DNA of 44,424 bases from Minwuia sp. (GTDB lineage Bacteria > Pseudomonadota > Alphaproteobacteria > Minwuiales > Minwuiaceae). Every line of letters begins with the position of its first letter. The stretch's first letter is position 1. Shown here piece by piece: positions 1 to 10,100 of this stretch. The stretch is taken from positions 160,095 to 204,518 of the forward strand of contig JARGNO010000001.1 in assembly GCA_029213165.1 (NCBI GenBank). The letters are read 5' to 3'. The translations under genes and the position numbers were made by a program. The notes beneath the pieces were generated by a model. That model ran no database searches. It was not told the origin of the DNA and saw only the letters and a list, made by a program, of their open reading frames with translations.

Positions 1-6
1 AGCCCC

Positions 7-35
7 CGTCCTCCCCCACGTCCTCCCCCACGTCC
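7..35. repeat. Short tandem repeat, 12-bp unit
   Basis: Two perfect copies of CGTCCTCCCCCA lie head to tail at 7-18 and 19-30, followed by a partial third copy (CGTCC, 31-35). They lie upstream of the first TAXI operon, at the window edge. No function can be read from it; it may be slippage-prone pyrimidine-rich DNA or the tail of the preceding gene, which is outside the window. The rest of 36-202 holds the presumed promoter of the operon but no promoter I could identify with confidence. Confidence 0.7.
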
Positions 36-202
36 GCTCCGCGTCCCGGCTGACGCGTGATGCCGGACCAACAAGCCCCTCCAGGTTGTAGAAGTCATTG
101 CGATCAGGGCTTTTCAATGCAGGCGGCAGTCGTCAATATGCGCCGCAGGTTGGCCGGACCAGAAAATGGATTTTCCGGACTGGCCGTGACAGGGAGGACT
201 AT

Positions 203-1348
203 ATGAAGACCTATGTGAAAGCAGCGGCCCTTGCCGGTGCGCTGAGCTTTGCCGCGTCCGCCGTGATGGCCGACGGCATGCCCGAGAAGATGACCTGGAC
301 CGCCTATGGCACCACAGCCTCCGGCTATGCCCAGTCGGTCGCGATCGGCAATGCGCTGACCAAGGCCTATGGCACCAAGATGCGCGTCATTCCGGGCAAG
401 AACGATGTTTCCCGCATGGCCCCGCTGCGTGACGGCAAGGCTGACTATTGCGCCTGTGGCATCGCCGCGTTCTTCGGTCAGGAAGGCACCTTCCTGTTTG
501 CGTCGAACGAATGGGGTCCGCAGCCGCTGCGCGTCGTGCTGACGGCCGTGGGTGAGAACAACCTCGGCCTGGCAACCGCCAAGGATGCCGGCATCACGAC
601 CATGGCCGACCTGAAGGGCAAGCGTGTGTCCTATGTCGTCGGTGGTGACGCCCTGAACTGGAACGCCGCGGCCAACATGGCCTTCGCCGGTCTGACCTGG
701 GACGATGTCCAGAAGGTCGAGGTCTCGGGCTTCAAGGCTTCCGTTGATGCGATCATCAATGGCCAGTCCGATGCGGCTTTCATGTCCACCATCACCCCGC
801 ATGCGCAGCGCCTGGCCGCCAGCCCGCGCGGCATTCACTGGCCGGCCCTGCCGGTCGATGACAAGGCCGGTTGGGAACGCCTGAACAAGGCGCATCCGGT
901 CGCCCTGAAGCATTCCGCAACCCGTGGCGCGGACATTTCGGTCGAGAAGCCGCATGCCGGTTACGTCTATCCGTACCCGATCCTGGTGACCAACAGCGAC
1001 CAGGATGCCGATGAGGTCTATGCCCTGACCAAGGGCATTGTCGAGCAGATCGACAACTACAAGGACGCGGCACCGGGCGGCGGTGGCTGGGCCCTGGCGA
1101 ACCAGACCCTGGTCTGGGGCATGCCGTATCATGAGGGCACCATCCGCTATTTCAAGGAAGCAGGCGTCTGGACGGATGAGGCCCAGGCCAACAATGACAT
1201 GCTGGTCAAGCGTCAGCAGATCATCATGGATACCTGGAAGTCACTGGGTGACCTGTCCGGCATGAGCCCGGAAGACATCTCGGCCAAGTGGCTGCCGCTG
1301 CGTGCCAAGGCGTTGACCGCCGCTGGCATGCCGGTTGTCTTCGAGTGA
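203..1348 (+). CDS. TAXI family TRAP transporter solute-binding protein
   Basis: Periplasmic binding protein of 381 residues that would capture a small organic solute and hand it to the fused permease encoded 13 bases downstream. The ATG at 203 is chosen because a good Shine-Dalgarno (AGGGAGG, 191-197) precedes it and the protein then opens with a typical Sec signal peptide (K near the start, Ala-rich core, likely cleavage after AVMA near residue 23). The mature part has the TAXI-family pattern: TWTAYGT near the N-terminus, PGKNDVSR, and DLKGKRVSYV in the second lobe. It is paralogous to the protein at 31194-32357. The ligand cannot be read from sequence; the linked thiamine-diphosphate and M24 genes suggest a small carboxylate or similar metabolite. 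Confidence 0.93.
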   Translation: MKTYVKAAALAGALSFAASAVMADGMPEKMTWTAYGTTASGYAQSVAIGNALTKAYGTKMRVIPGKNDVSRMAPLRDGKADYCACGIAAFFGQEGTFLFASNEWGPQPLRVVLTAVGENNLGLATAKDAGITTMADLKGKRVSYVVGGDALNWNAAANMAFAGLTWDDVQKVEVSGFKASVDAIINGQSDAAFMSTITPHAQRLAASPRGIHWPALPVDDKAGWERLNKAHPVALKHSATRGADISVEKPHAGYVYPYPILVTNSDQDADEVYALTKGIVEQIDNYKDAAPGGGGWALANQTLVWGMPYHEGTIRYFKEAGVWTDEAQANNDMLVKRQQIIMDTWKSLGDLSGMSPEDISAKWLPLRAKALTAAGMPVVFE

Positions 1349-1361
1349 CGGCTGACATTTC

Positions 1362-3413
1362 GTGAACCAGACCGCTGGTGAGGCACCGGCGGGGCCCGAC
1401 ATGGGCCCCGCCGGATCCGCCGGTCAGACGATGAAAGTGGCCGACACCGAATTCCGGTATCGGCCACTTTCGCCGTTCTGGCGTGCCCTGCTTGTGACTG
1501 TCACGGTGCTGACCGTGGCCATGTCCATCTACAAGCTCTTCAACCTCGGCCACAGACTCGGCTACGTGCCGATCGATACCCAGTATTTCTTCGCACTGCT
1601 GGCGCTGCTGCTGCCGCTGTGCCTGCTCGTCTTCCCCATGCGGCCGCCGCGCCCCGGTCCCGAGACCGGTACTGATCGCGCGCTGTTTGGTGTCGACATC
1701 CTGCTGATTCTCGCCTCCATCGGCGTGAACGCCTATCTGTTCTATTACGCCCGGGATATCGTGAATCTCGGCTGGGAGTATGGTGCACCGACGCACATCC
1801 AGATTGCAGGCGGCATCCTCTGGCTGCTGGTGATGGAGGCCACGCGCCGTTCCGCCGGCCTGGTCGTGGCGCTTATCGTCCTGATCTTCTCGCTCTATCC
1901 GACCTATGGCGAATGGCTGCCGGAACCGTTCGAGACCTTCGAGAACGAACCGTTCGGCAATACCTTCGGCTATCACGCCATTTCGTCCGAATCGATCCTC
2001 GGCATTCCGTTCCGCGCCTTTGCCAATCTGGTCATCGGCTTCCTGATGTTCGGTGTCGCGCTGCAGCACACGGGCGGCGGCAAGTTCTTCCTGAACCTGG
2101 CCTTTGCCCTGCTCGGGCATGTGCGCGGCGGTCCGGCAAAGGTGGCGATCTTCTCGTCCGGCCTGATGGGTTCCATGAGCGGCAGCGTCATCACCAACGT
2201 GATGACCACGGGTGCCCTGTCGATCCCCGCCATGAAGCGGACCGGCTTCAAGTCGCATTATGCCGCCGGCGTCGAGGCCTGTGCCTCGACCGGTGGCGTG
2301 CTGATGCCGCCGATCATGGGCGCGACCGCCTTCATCATGGCGATCTACCTGAACGTCCCCTACTCGGAGATCATCATCGCGGCGGCGATTCCGTCGTTCC
2401 TCTATTTCTTCGGCCTGTTCATGCAGATCGATTCCTATGCGGCACGCATGGGGCTGGAGGGGCTGCCCAAGACGGAGATGCCACGGGTACGCGATACCCT
2501 GCGTGAAGGCTGGCACTATGTGTTCGTCTTCGCGCTGCTGGTCTTCATGCTGCTCTACCTGCAGCAGGAGGCTCTGGCCCCCTACTACGCCACGGCCCTG
2601 CTGATCGCGATCAACCAGATCAATGCGGTCACACGCTGGAAGATGGCCAATGTCGGCACCTTCATCGTCGGCGTCGGGCGGCTGTTTGCCGAACTGGCGG
2701 CGATCCTGGCCGGTATCGGCATGATCGTCGGGGCACTGTCCCTGACCGGCAAGGTCTCCACCCTGGCGAGCGAACTGCTCGCCCTGGCGGACGGCAATGT
2801 CATCCTGCTGCTGATCATGGGCGCGCTGGCCAGCTTCATCATGGGCATCGGCGTCACGGTGACCGTCGCCTACATCATCCTGGCGATCACCCTGGCACCG
2901 GCGCTGACCCAGTCGGGTCTCAACCCGATGGCTGTCCACATGTTCATGCTCTACTGGGGCATGCTCAGCTTCATCACACCACCGGTGGCGCTGGGGGCCT
3001 TCGCTGCGGCCAGTCTGGCCGGGTCGAATCCCATGCGAACGGGATTCGAGGCCATGCGCCTGGGTTCCGTGATCTACTTCATCCCGTTCTTCTTCGTGCT
3101 GAATCCGGGACTGATCATGCAGGGTACCGTGACCCAGGTGCTGACCGTGACGATCACCGCGGTGATCGGCGTTGTCCTGATGGCGTCATCGCTGCAGGGC
3201 TATCTGATCGGCGTGGGTCGCCTGACCGGTGGCGGGGTCATGCAATGGCCTCTGCGTGCGGCTGTCGGGATCGCGGCCATCCTGTTCCTGGCACCCGGCG
3301 GAAAGCTGACCGGCTTCACCCATATCGAACTGGTGATTGCCGCGCTGGTCCTGCTGGTTCCCGCGCTGGTCCTGGCCGTGACCTTCAACCGGCGGGGAGC
3401 AACTGCGTCATGA
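1362..3413 (+). CDS. TRAP transporter fused permease (TAXI-associated)
   Basis: Inner-membrane permease in which the small (Q) and large (M) TRAP subunits are fused in one chain of 683 residues, as is usual for TAXI systems. Many hydrophobic segments run through the protein; the conserved M-domain stretch GHVRGGPAKVAIFSSGLMGSMSG and the following EACASTGGVLMPPIMG motif lie around residues 250-325. The start is uncertain: GTG at 1362 gives the longest form, but in-frame ATGs at 1401 and 1431 would remove a poorly conserved, Gly/Pro-rich N-terminus and neither choice has a strong ribosome site. It overlaps the next gene by four bases (ATGA), so the two are probably translationally coupled. A paralogue is at 29044-31050. 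Confidence 0.93.
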   Translation: MNQTAGEAPAGPDMGPAGSAGQTMKVADTEFRYRPLSPFWRALLVTVTVLTVAMSIYKLFNLGHRLGYVPIDTQYFFALLALLLPLCLLVFPMRPPRPGPETGTDRALFGVDILLILASIGVNAYLFYYARDIVNLGWEYGAPTHIQIAGGILWLLVMEATRRSAGLVVALIVLIFSLYPTYGEWLPEPFETFENEPFGNTFGYHAISSESILGIPFRAFANLVIGFLMFGVALQHTGGGKFFLNLAFALLGHVRGGPAKVAIFSSGLMGSMSGSVITNVMTTGALSIPAMKRTGFKSHYAAGVEACASTGGVLMPPIMGATAFIMAIYLNVPYSEIIIAAAIPSFLYFFGLFMQIDSYAARMGLEGLPKTEMPRVRDTLREGWHYVFVFALLVFMLLYLQQEALAPYYATALLIAINQINAVTRWKMANVGTFIVGVGRLFAELAAILAGIGMIVGALSLTGKVSTLASELLALADGNVILLLIMGALASFIMGIGVTVTVAYIILAITLAPALTQSGLNPMAVHMFMLYWGMLSFITPPVALGAFAAASLAGSNPMRTGFEAMRLGSVIYFIPFFFVLNPGLIMQGTVTQVLTVTITAVIGVVLMASSLQGYLIGVGRLTGGGVMQWPLRAAVGIAAILFLAPGGKLTGFTHIELVIAALVLLVPALVLAVTFNRRGATAS

Positions 3414-5053
3414 CCAGTGCCGCGGAACTGCTGGTCGCCTGCCTGGAACGGCAGGGGGCGGACCGGGTCTTCTGTGTGCCGGGGGAGAGCTATCTGGCGA
3501 CCCTCGACGCGCTGGCCCGGCAGAACCGGATCGACCTTGTGCAGACACGCCATGAGTCCGGGGCCGGGTTCATGGCGGTCGCCGACGCCAAGCTGACGGG
3601 CCGCCCCGGCGTCGCCTTCGTCAGTCGCGGACCGGGTGCCACCAATGCGTCCATCGCCGTGCATACGGCGGAACAGGACGCGGTGCCGATGGTGCTGTTC
3701 ATTGGCCAGGTGGCACGGGACGAGATCGGGCGCGGCGCGTTTCAGGAAGTCGACTACTCCCGCATGTTCGGCGGCATGGCCAAGGCTGTCTGGACCATCA
3801 TGGACGGGGAGCGGATTCCGGAGATCGTGGCCCGGGCCTGGCAGATTGCCAGCTCCGGCACGCCCGGCCCGGTGGTCATCGTGCTGCCGGAGGACATGCA
3901 GTTCGACCAGGTCACCAACGCACCGCTGGACGCGATGCCGGTGCCGCGGACGGCTGCGGCAGATGCCGATGTGGCCCGCGTGGCCGACCTGCTGGCAAAG
4001 GCCGAAAGGCCGATCGTCATTGCCGGTGGGCAGGTTGACGGGGAACGCGGGCGCGCCGCCATGCTGCGGGCTGCGAATGCCCTGCAGATCCCGGTCGTCA
4101 CCAGCTTCAAGCGACAGGACATCTTCCCCAACGACAACCCGCTCTATGCCGGTTATCTGGGCTTCAACATTCCGAAGCCACAGGTGGACCTGCTGTCGGA
4201 GGCCGACCTGATCCTCGCCATCGGCACGCGCCTGGGGGACACCACGACGCAGGGCTATGTCTTCCCGTCGATCCCACCGAAGCAGCCACTGGTGCATGTC
4301 TATCCGGACGCCAATGTGGTGGGCCGGGTATTCGCGGCGGAGGTCGGGCTGACCGTTGATCCGGCCGCGTTCCTGGATGCACTGGTCGATGCCGCACCGC
4401 CCGCGAAGGACCGTTCCGACTGGCTTGGACGGTTGAAGGCCTATGTCGACCGTCTGATGGGCGGCGCGCCGGAACCGGCGGAGGACGGCGTCAATTTCGG
4501 CATGGTGATCGAGGCGCTGCGCCCGCACCTGGCCGACGATGCGATTCTGGTGACGGATGCAGGCAATTTCTCCAGCTGGGTGCATCGCCACCTGCGCCTG
4601 AACGGGCGGCAGGTGATGGTTGGTGCGGTGTCAGGGGCCATGGGCATGGGTGTTCCCGCCGCCGCGGCTGCGGGCCTGCGCCACCCGGAACGCCAGATCG
4701 TCACCTTCCTTGGCGACGGCGGCGCGATGATGACGGGCAACGAGATCGCCACGGCCATCTCCCGCCGGGTGCCGATCAAGATCTTTGTCTCGAACAATGG
4801 CGCCTACGGCACCATCCGCCTGCATCAGGAAAAGTTCTTTCCCGGCACCGTCGCGGGCACCGATCTGGTCAACCCCGACTTCGCCGCCTGGGGGGCTGCC
4901 TTCGGGGCCAAGGGCCTGAAGATCCGCGACGACAACGACGTGGAGCGTGTGGTGGCGGAAGCCATGAACCATGACGGCCCCGTGGTGGTCGAAGTCCGCT
5001 CCAGCCTGGAACGCATCTCCGCCTATGTCTCGATGAGCGATCTGAAGGGCTGA
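3410..5053 (+). CDS. Thiamine diphosphate-dependent enzyme, acetolactate synthase-like
   Basis: Enzyme of 547 residues with the three-domain layout of the acetolactate synthase/pyruvate decarboxylase family: N-terminal pyrimidine-binding domain with the activating Glu49 in RHE, a central domain, and a C-terminal diphosphate-binding domain with GDG at 435-437 and NN at 462-463, the expected 27-residue spacing. It would decarboxylate or ligate a 2-oxo acid in the cytoplasm. The start at 3410 overlaps the permease stop as ATGA. No small regulatory subunit (ilvH) is nearby, which argues against the branched-chain biosynthetic enzyme and for a catabolic decarboxylase or lyase acting on the imported solute. 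The exact substrate cannot be assigned. Confidence 0.88.
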   Translation: MTSAAELLVACLERQGADRVFCVPGESYLATLDALARQNRIDLVQTRHESGAGFMAVADAKLTGRPGVAFVSRGPGATNASIAVHTAEQDAVPMVLFIGQVARDEIGRGAFQEVDYSRMFGGMAKAVWTIMDGERIPEIVARAWQIASSGTPGPVVIVLPEDMQFDQVTNAPLDAMPVPRTAAADADVARVADLLAKAERPIVIAGGQVDGERGRAAMLRAANALQIPVVTSFKRQDIFPNDNPLYAGYLGFNIPKPQVDLLSEADLILAIGTRLGDTTTQGYVFPSIPPKQPLVHVYPDANVVGRVFAAEVGLTVDPAAFLDALVDAAPPAKDRSDWLGRLKAYVDRLMGGAPEPAEDGVNFGMVIEALRPHLADDAILVTDAGNFSSWVHRHLRLNGRQVMVGAVSGAMGMGVPAAAAAGLRHPERQIVTFLGDGGAMMTGNEIATAISRRVPIKIFVSNNGAYGTIRLHQEKFFPGTVAGTDLVNPDFAAWGAAFGAKGLKIRDDNDVERVVAEAMNHDGPVVVEVRSSLERISAYVSMSDLKG

Positions 5054-5069
5054 ATCGCGGGAGACCGCC

Positions 5070-6329
5070 ATGGCGCAGCTTGACTGGCATCAGGGCCGCA
5101 CCGGCCTGAACGACCTGGCGCTGCTGGATGCGGCCCCGGAATCGGACGGGATCGACCTGGATGCGGTGCGCCACTACCGGCGCGGGCGGGTTCGCGAACA
5201 GATGCGGCTGGCCGGGATCGACGCGGTGATCCTGTCGGACGCGGTGAACATCCGCTATGCGACCGGCACCCGGAACATGCAGGTGTTCAGCGCCCGCAAT
5301 GCGCCGTCCCGCTATCTGTTGCTGACCGCCGACCGCTCGATCCTGTACGAATTCACCGGCTGTCTGCATCTGGCGGATGGTTTCGACACGATCGACGAAG
5401 TACGACCGGCACTGACAGCCAGCTACGTCGCCGCCGGACCGGAGATTGCCGCCCGCGAGAGGAAATGGGCAGCGGAGATGGCAGACACCCTGCGCCATGA
5501 AGTCGGCGACGGGGCCATCGTGGGACTGGAACGCCTCAATGCCGGCTCAGCCATCGCGCTTGCGGCACAGGGTTTCGACATCGTTGACGCGCAGTATCCG
5601 GTGGAACTGGCCCGCGCCGTGAAGTCGGCGGAGGAGGTCAAATGCATCCGCGCCTCCCTCGCCCTGACCGGGCGTGCGGTCGGCCTGATGCGCGATGCCA
5701 TCCGTCCGGGCATCTCGGAGAACGAACTCTGGTCGGTGTTGCAGCAGGCGGTGGTGGCGGGCAATGGCGACTATTGCGAGACCCGGCTGCTGAACTCCGG
5801 CCCGCGCACCAATCCGTGGTTCCAGGAGACCGGGCCGCGCATCATCGGGCCGAACGAACTGATCGCCTTCGACACGGATGTGGTCGGCTGCCACGGCTAC
5901 TATTCCGACTTCTCCCGCACCTTCCATTCCGGCCCGGACGCGCCGACCTCGGGCCAGCGGGAGCTGTATCGCATCGCGCACGAGCAGGTGCATCACAACA
6001 TGGCCCTGATTCGCCCTGGCCTCAGCTTCCGCGACTATGCGGAGGGGGCCTGGGACATTCCGGAGAGATATGCCGCCAACCGCTATTACCTCTCTGCCCA
6101 CGGCTGCGGCATGACCGGCGAGTATCCCTATCTCTACCACCGCGCCGACTTCCCAGACGCGGGCTATGACGGCGAGATCGTGCCGGGCATGACGCTCTGC
6201 GTCGAGAGCTTCATTGGCGGGGATGACGGCGGCGAAGGGGTGAAGCTGGAGCAACAGGTTCTCGTCACCGAGACCGGGACCGAACTGCTCTCCGACTTCC
6301 CCTTCGAGGACGCCTTGCTGACCGTCTGA
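5070..6329 (+). CDS. M24 metallopeptidase-fold protein, DddP-like
   Basis: Protein of 419 residues with an N-terminal creatinase-like domain (NIRYATGTRNMQ near residue 57) and a C-terminal pita-bread domain. Putative dinuclear metal ligands are Asp268, Asp270, Asp280, His344, Glu379 and Glu394. Their spacing (2, 10, 64, 35, 15) equals, from memory, that of the DMSP lyase DddP (D295, D297, D307, H371, E406, E421). Tyr339 matches DddP Tyr366, but the position matching the proposed catalytic Asp377 is Gly350. So it belongs to the DddP/Xaa-Pro peptidase superfamily, yet DMSP cleavage is doubtful. It starts 16 bases after the thiamine-diphosphate gene and is the last member of the operon. A peptidase or another C-S, C-N or C-O lyase or hydrolase role is equally possible. 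Confidence 0.85.
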   Translation: MAQLDWHQGRTGLNDLALLDAAPESDGIDLDAVRHYRRGRVREQMRLAGIDAVILSDAVNIRYATGTRNMQVFSARNAPSRYLLLTADRSILYEFTGCLHLADGFDTIDEVRPALTASYVAAGPEIAARERKWAAEMADTLRHEVGDGAIVGLERLNAGSAIALAAQGFDIVDAQYPVELARAVKSAEEVKCIRASLALTGRAVGLMRDAIRPGISENELWSVLQQAVVAGNGDYCETRLLNSGPRTNPWFQETGPRIIGPNELIAFDTDVVGCHGYYSDFSRTFHSGPDAPTSGQRELYRIAHEQVHHNMALIRPGLSFRDYAEGAWDIPERYAANRYYLSAHGCGMTGEYPYLYHRADFPDAGYDGEIVPGMTLCVESFIGGDDGGEGVKLEQQVLVTETGTELLSDFPFEDALLTV

Positions 6330-6334
6330 CAGCC

Positions 6335-6811
6335 TCAGCCGTCAGGCAGGGCCGACAGATGGGCCGACAGGCGCTGCGCCGCAATCCGGCTGCGCTTGCG
6401 CAGCGCCGGTCGGATCACGAGGCTGATGAGCAACCTGCCGAGCCGGGATCGGTTCCGGCTCATGAACCGCCACCGCAGCGTGGTACCTCCGTCTCCGCCC
6501 GGCGCCAGTGTCATCTCCATTCGGGGATGCAATGGCGGGAACCTGCCCTCTGTCACGAAACGCGCCGGCGGCACACTTTCGACAACCGGAATGGCGATGC
6601 ATTTTTCCCGGCCCGAGGGCAGACGGATGGTTTCCCGGTATGTCTTTCCCACCGTGCCGTGCGGTAGGCTGTCGTCGGAACGGATACCGATCACCCCCGG
6701 GAACCAGAGGGCATAGTTCTGATGATTGGACACGAAGGCGAAGACCGCTTCAGCCGGTGTCGGCGTGGCGATGACATGATCGAACAGGATCAGGGGTTCT
6801 GGCTTGGTCAT
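6335..6811 (-). CDS. SRPBCC family protein (START-like fold)
   Basis: Small soluble protein of 158 residues. The opening segment (PTPAEAVFAFVSNHQNYALWFPGV) and later strands match the polyketide cyclase/dehydrase branch of the SRPBCC superfamily, whose helix-grip fold binds hydrophobic ligands. A basic helix-rich C-terminus (RPALRKRSRIAAQRL) ends the chain. It is divergent from a TetR-family gene, with 42 bases and a perfect palindrome between the two starts, so it is very probably a target of that regulator. It converges with the upstream operon with only five bases between stops. The ligand is unknown. Confidence 0.82.
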   Translation of the reverse strand: MTKPEPLILFDHVIATPTPAEAVFAFVSNHQNYALWFPGVIGIRSDDSLPHGTVGKTYRETIRLPSGREKCIAIPVVESVPPARFVTEGRFPPLHPRMEMTLAPGGDGGTTLRWRFMSRNRSRLGRLLISLVIRPALRKRSRIAAQRLSAHLSALPDG

Positions 6812-6818
6812 TTGCGTA

Positions 6819-6846
6819 GTTTACAAAATTTGTTCAATTTGTAAAC
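6819..6846. promoter_or_regulatory. Palindromic operator between SRPBCC and TetR genes
   Basis: Perfect 9-bp inverted repeat GTTTACAAA (6819-6827) and TTTGTAAAC (6838-6846) separated by 10 bases, in an AT-rich patch filling most of the 42-base gap between two divergent starts. Its size, symmetry and position fit an operator for the adjacent TetR-type repressor, controlling both its own gene and the SRPBCC gene. The assignment is inference from position and symmetry. Confidence 0.75.
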
Positions 6847-6853
6847 AAGACAG

Positions 6854-7447
6854 ATGAAACCCACCCCCGAAAGTGATCGTTCCGATACCGCCGACCAGTT
6901 GCTGGATGCCGCGCTGGACCAGTTCACCCGGCATGGCTACGCGAAGACGACCATGTCCGATATCGCGACCGCAGCCGGGCTTTCACGGACATCCCTGTAC
7001 AAGCATTACCAGGCCAAGGACGCCGTCTTCGCGGACCTGAGCCAGCGCATGAACGAGCGGGTTGTCGAAGCGGTCACATCTGCCGCGACCGCGCCCGGCG
7101 GTCCCGCCGAACGGCTGGCCAATGTGGTTCATGCCCGGATCGGCTGGGTCTATGACCTTCTGAACAGGGGACCGTTCGGGCATGAGTTGATCAATGAGAA
7201 GAACCAGATCTGCGGCGGCCATATCCTGGCCACCAATGACCGGTTCCAGAGCCTGCTTGCCAGGCTGATCACCGGAATCACCGGGCAGCGGGATGCCGCG
7301 CCTGCCACGGCGCGGGTCATCACCGCCGCCCTCAACGGTGTCCTGGAAGTCGCGACATCACGAGAACAGGCAGAGGCGGACGTGTCCTGCCTGCGGGATC
7401 TGCTGGTTTCGGGACTGGAGCGGCCGTCAGACCGTCCCCGGGGCTGA
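6854..7447 (+). CDS. TetR/AcrR family transcriptional regulator
   Basis: Regulator of 197 residues. The N-terminal TetR DNA-binding domain is clear: LLDAALDQFTRHGYAKTTMS, then the helix-turn-helix IATAAGLSRTSLYKHYQAKDAVF at about residues 35-58. The C-terminal ligand-binding domain is divergent, as usual, and gives no clue to the effector. It is divergent from the SRPBCC gene, with a shared palindrome at 6819-6846, and probably represses itself and that gene. It converges with the flavin reductase gene, with 12 bases between stop codons. Confidence 0.92.
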   Translation: MKPTPESDRSDTADQLLDAALDQFTRHGYAKTTMSDIATAAGLSRTSLYKHYQAKDAVFADLSQRMNERVVEAVTSAATAPGGPAERLANVVHARIGWVYDLLNRGPFGHELINEKNQICGGHILATNDRFQSLLARLITGITGQRDAAPATARVITAALNGVLEVATSREQAEADVSCLRDLLVSGLERPSDRPRG

Positions 7448-7459
7448 GGCCCCTGCCGC

Positions 7460-8173
7460 TCACAGCCCGGCTTGCCGCGCCCGGTCCACGTCTGGGCTGC
7501 GATACAGCTTTTCCGGCACCGTCCCGAGTGTCGAAGCACGTACCCTTTCCGCCGACAGGCCAAAGAATTCCTGAAAGCACATCATCAGGGGCCGCCAGCG
7601 GGTCGGATCGATCCGGTTCGACTGCCCCGGCATCAGGATCGACCGTGCGGCATGGACACGGGTGATCCGGGCCTCCAGCACCACCGTGAACCGACCGACG
7701 ACGGGGTCATCTGCCGCCAGCGGGCGATGATGCTCGATCACCGCCTCCAACTGCACCGGGCACTCGCCCGCGCGTGGTGGCGTGACGGTCTCGGCGGCGA
7801 CTGGCGTCAGTCCGGCCCGTCCGAACTTCTGCGCCTCATGGCGATATCCGCGCAAGGCCTTGGACTGCGGCACCTCCTGGGATCCCGTGGTCAACGCCAG
7901 CCGATCGACCGCCGCCGCCTGATCCACGGACGGCAGGTTGATCACGCATTCCCGGTTGGCGATCAGATTGCGAGTCGTGGCCGATTGGGCGGCGAGGCCG
8001 AGCACGCAGCGCCAGCCGAGCCAGAAGATGGAGGACATCGGGGCCAGATTGGCCGAGCCGTCAGGGTTCATGGTGCTGATCAGGGCAACCGGTGTCCCGA
8101 AGTAGAGGATCGCGGGTTCACACCTGACGGTGTCACTGACCGGACTGGATCCGGGGGCGGCAGTTTCGGGCAT
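7460..8173 (-). CDS. Flavin reductase family protein
   Basis: Protein of 237 residues with the split-barrel FMN-binding fold of the flavin reductase-like family: an N-terminal VALISTMNPDGSANLAPMSS segment and the TTRNLIANRECVINLPS stretch around residues 65-85 are characteristic. It would bind FMN in the cytoplasm and reduce flavin or act as a flavin-dependent oxidoreductase. The start at 8173 has a strong upstream AAGGAG. It lies 96 bases downstream of ccrM on the same strand; a functional link to ccrM is not evident. The partner monooxygenase, if any, is not adjacent. Confidence 0.85.
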   Translation of the reverse strand: MPETAAPGSSPVSDTVRCEPAILYFGTPVALISTMNPDGSANLAPMSSIFWLGWRCVLGLAAQSATTRNLIANRECVINLPSVDQAAAVDRLALTTGSQEVPQSKALRGYRHEAQKFGRAGLTPVAAETVTPPRAGECPVQLEAVIEHHRPLAADDPVVGRFTVVLEARITRVHAARSILMPGQSNRIDPTRWRPLMMCFQEFFGLSAERVRASTLGTVPEKLYRSPDVDRARQAGL

Positions 8174-8269
8174 CTCTATTCTCCTTGTCTGGAGAACCGA
8201 GAATGCGTCATGCCCGGAATCGGGACGTCCCGCGCCTTGTGATCAAACAGTGGTGCCGGGGTTCGGGCT

Positions 8270-9473
<1,204 letters not shown>

Positions 9474-9475
<2 letters not shown>

Positions 9476-10100
9476 AGTGATTTATCGGATCTTCTTGAAT
9501 GATCAAATCACGAACAGGCTGAAAGGAACGGCGATGCACGGGGCAGGGTCCAAGGGCCGCAAGCGCTTGGCGATGCTGGCGTGTCGGGTATCCGGCGTGC
9601 CGTTCGAAGCCGTATCCGGGATAGGTTTCAGCCAGTCCCGACATCAGTGCATCGCGATGCACTTTTGCAACAATGGAGGCTGCTGCGATGGCCGCGACCT
9701 TCGCGTCCCCCTTCACCACCGCTTCCCCTGGCATGGCGAGATCGGGGGGCATCCGGTTGCCATCGACCAGAACCGCGGCGGCGGGCGTCGGAAGCGCCGC
9801 AATGGCGCGGGACATGGCCAGCATGGCCGCATGCAGGATGTTCAGCCGGTCGATCTCCGCCACCGTGGCCTCCGCGATCGAGACCAGGGCATCCTGATGC
9901 AGCACCGCCGCGATCTCCTGCCGGCGACGGGCGGAGAGCGCCTTTGAATCGGCCAGCCCCCCGATCAGCCGGTCGTCGGGCAGGATCACCGCAGCAGCCA
10001 CGACCGGACCGGCCAGCGGGCCGCGCCCGACCTCGTCAACGCCCGCGACCGGGCCGCCGACCCGGGCGCGCCAGGCCTGCTCAAGTACCCGGTCGGCCAT
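9474..10100 (-). CDS. rnhB: Ribonuclease HII
   Basis: Type 2 RNase H of 208 residues that nicks the RNA strand of RNA-DNA hybrids and removes misinserted ribonucleotides. The family signature [19 protein letters not shown] holds catalytic Asp22 and Glu23; a third acidic residue lies in VLVDGNR and the [21 protein letters not shown] block follows. The ATG at 10100 is chosen because it places this signature near the N-terminus as in the family; the frame stays open upstream but without homologous sequence. The start overlaps the end of the antiporter gene by 20 bases, implying coupled expression. Confidence 0.95.

Noticed and set aside
7-35. CRISPR or satellite-like array
   Set aside because: Only two full 12-bp units without spacers.
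1224-2939. Long reverse-strand open frame opposite the fused permease
   Set aside because: Antisense shadow of a well-supported gene in GC-rich DNA; its translation is His/Gln/Asp/Arg-rich with no domain.
3200-4591. Long reverse-strand frame opposite the ThDP gene
   Set aside because: Composition is that of an antisense frame and the forward gene has intact catalytic motifs.
5070-6329. Firm assignment as the DMSP lyase DddP
   Set aside because: Metal ligands fit, but the proposed catalytic aspartate position is glycine and no other DMSP gene is nearby.
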